Of a DNA stretch of 64,000 bases, positions 62,816-64,000 are shown one piece after another; position 1 is the stretch's first letter; each line of letters opens with the position of its first letter. The DNA comes from Sphaerisporangium rubeum (GTDB taxonomy: Bacteria > Actinomycetota > Actinomycetes > Streptosporangiales > Streptosporangiaceae). Where the stretch lies: NCBI RefSeq assembly GCF_014207705.1, contig NZ_JACHIU010000001.1, positions 2,596,501 to 2,660,500 on the forward strand, written 5' to 3'. A program made the translations under genes and the position numbers. Under the pieces are notes generated by a model that was not told the origin of the DNA, did not search any database, and saw nothing but the letters and a program-made list of their open reading frames with translations.

Positions 62816-63241
62816 AGGCCCTCCTGATGTGAGCGTTGTCGGTCGCAGTCAGGGGAAATGTCAGCCCCCCATCCGGAGATCAGTCTGAGAAGGGGTGGTA
62901 AACGCGTCAAGTTCGCGGAAATCGCATATCTCTACTTAGGTGGCGTGCTTCGTGAGCTGTGCATATGGTGCCATCGTCCGTCCGGCGGAATGACGGCGCG
63001 CCACCAGTCGAAACCCCGACCCGCGGGCCCGGACATCGCACGGAGAATCTCTATCCGTCCGTCGCCGCGCCGGTGAACGTTTCAGCAAAATGTGACCGCT
63101 CACAACAGGATGCGAAACCTCCCGCGCCTCCCGGTCGCACCTGCCGCCGGGTCGTCCCGGCGCTCGGAGTGTCGGCCCGGGATGCTAGTTTCCCTGCGCA
63201 CGTGCCGCCTTCGGAAGCGGACACCGCACGAAGGAGAGCCC
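62816..63241. promoter_or_regulatory. Divergent promoter region, GH30 gene versus MFS transporter
   Basis: This 426-bp region has no gene. On the minus strand TTGACG and CAGACT at about 17-bp spacing (near 62912-62883) could drive the GH30 gene, whose ATG is preceded by AGGAGG. On the plus strand TAGTTT near 63187 is a -10 candidate for the MFS gene, and GAAGGAG precedes its ATG. The stretch 62900-62980 is AT-richer than the flanks. Confidence 0.4.
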
Positions 63242-64000
63242 ATGGAACCCCGGTCCCCGTCGGGCCCGCCGCACGTGCGGGACGAGCCGCGTCGTTCGCC
63301 GTGGGCCACGATCGCCGTCGTCTACGTCGCCGGGGTCGTCTCGGCGATGAGCCTCGGCAAGTTCGCACCCGTAGGTCCCGAGGTGCAGGCACAGCTCGGG
63401 CTGACGCTGGCGCAGCTCGGCTGGGTGATCTCGGCCGTCGTCGGCCTCGGGGCCGTGGCGGGGGTGCCGGCCGGCTACCTGGTACGCCGCCTCGGCACCG
63501 AGAGGTCCCTCATCGGCGGCCTGGTCCTGATGGCGGTGGCGGGTGGGGCCGCGGTGACGGCCGGCGGGTACGCCTGGCTGCTCGCCGCGCGGTTCGTGGA
63601 GAGCGCCGGCTACCTGATGGTGACCGTCGCCGCTCCCGCTCTGATCCTCCGCATGGCCGCCGACCGCGACCGCGGCGTCGCTCTGTCGATCTGGGCGACC
63701 TTCGTCCCGGTGGGCCTCGGCGTGAGCACCCTGGCCGGCGGCGCCGCGGGGTCCGCGCTCGGCTGGCGCGGCTGGACCGGCCTCATCGCGGCCCTGACCC
63801 TGGTCATGGCCTCGGCCGTCTGGGTACGCCTGCCGCGCGGCGCGGCCCGCCACGAGACGGCCGCCGGTCCCGTGCCTCGCGCCGGAGCGCTGGTCAGGCC
63901 CGCGGTCCTCGCCGCGTCCTTCGCGCTGGCCGTCCTCGCCACCCTCCCCGTCGTCGTGCTGCTGCCGACCCTCCTCATCGAGTCGTACGGCCGCACCGCG
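63242..64000 (+). CDS. Major facilitator superfamily transporter, partial (runs off right edge)
   Basis: The first 253 residues are visible: a short polar N-terminus, then about seven hydrophobic segments. GVPAGYLVRRLGTERSLIGG is the MFS motif A loop between helices 2 and 3, and SLGKFAPVGPEVQAQLGLTLAQLGWV, read across helix 1 and its loop, is like CynX/NimT-type anion or drug transporters. The ATG at 63242 follows GAAGGAG. The substrate is unknown and the C-terminal half lies outside the window. Confidence 0.88.
   Translation, partial: MEPRSPSGPPHVRDEPRRSPWATIAVVYVAGVVSAMSLGKFAPVGPEVQAQLGLTLAQLGWVISAVVGLGAVAGVPAGYLVRRLGTERSLIGGLVLMAVAGGAAVTAGGYAWLLAARFVESAGYLMVTVAAPALILRMAADRDRGVALSIWATFVPVGLGVSTLAGGAAGSALGWRGWTGLIAALTLVMASAVWVRLPRGAARHETAAGPVPRAGALVRPAVLAASFALAVLATLPVVVLLPTLLIESYGRTA

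Overview
The window is very GC-rich (about 70% or more by eye). GTG starts, 4-base GTGA/ATGA stop-start overlaps, leaderless promoters, F420-type LLM oxidoreductases, a coproheme-type haem pathway and DUF3000/DUF1707/DUF4349/DUF6879 proteins all point to a filamentous actinobacterium. I infer a Streptosporangiales-like organism (Nonomuraea/Streptosporangium type). The order TrkA - APC permease - TRAM methyltransferase - aconitase - ROK/XylFGH - dxs - RNase D/DUF3000 - hemE - hemY - hemQ resembles the core-chromosome order I recall from Streptomyces. No insertion sequence, prophage, CRISPR array, tRNA or rRNA was recognised.

Layout. 0-3.7 kb: potassium module (TrkA, KimA-like permease) and a TRAM methyltransferase. 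3.8-8.1 kb: accessory islet with a ribbon-helix-helix/PemK-like toxin-antitoxin pair, an ACR3/BASS-type permease, a MerR-controlled two-gene operon, and an Rpn-type nuclease with in-frame 12-bp repeats. 8.0-13.6 kb: a LigD-type ligase, an LLM oxidoreductase, DUF6879, PadR/DUF1707 and a YdjM-type membrane protein. 13.6-27.8 kb: aconitase behind a twin operator, a TauE exporter, a xylFGH-like importer with its ROK repressor, a secreted zinc peptidase, dxs, an amino-acid permease and a LacI regulator. 27.8-37.9 kb: RNase D/DUF3000, a 1-kb gene desert with tandem repeats, hemE, DUF4349, hemY, hemQ, msrB and a LigD polymerase. 37.9-45.3 kb: LLM oxidoreductase, PfkB/DeoR/GH4 sugar module, ArsR/AHSA1 pair and an HTH/Clp-N pair, with several minisatellites between genes. 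45.3-50.1 kb: a third LigD-like ligase, a RibD-like reductase, glgX and OsmC. 50.1-54.1 kb: a guanidine operon. 54.1-62.8 kb: a glucuronoxylan/aldouronate locus. The right edge cuts an MFS transporter.

The strongest system is on the minus strand at 50,164-54,060. A guanidine-I (ykkC) riboswitch leads into a guanidine-hydrolase-like ureohydrolase, which is translationally chained to a substrate-binding protein, permease and ATPase of the nitrate/taurine type. Together they predict guanidine capture and hydrolysis to urea and ammonia. Next to it, a strong promoter drives an LplB/LplC/LplA-type importer, a YesL-like protein and a GH67 alpha-glucuronidase, converging on a secreted GH30-CBM2 xylanase. 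The predicted path is extracellular cutting of glucuronoxylan, uptake of aldouronates, and intracellular removal of methylglucuronate. The XylFGH/ROK cluster at 17.7-22.2 kb could import the released xylose.

Regulation is unusually readable because many start codons sit 6-8 bases after a TAnnnT-type -10 box (leaderless mRNAs). Clear operator-promoter arrangements are visible for the MerR, RHH, ArsR and HTH/Clp-N genes.
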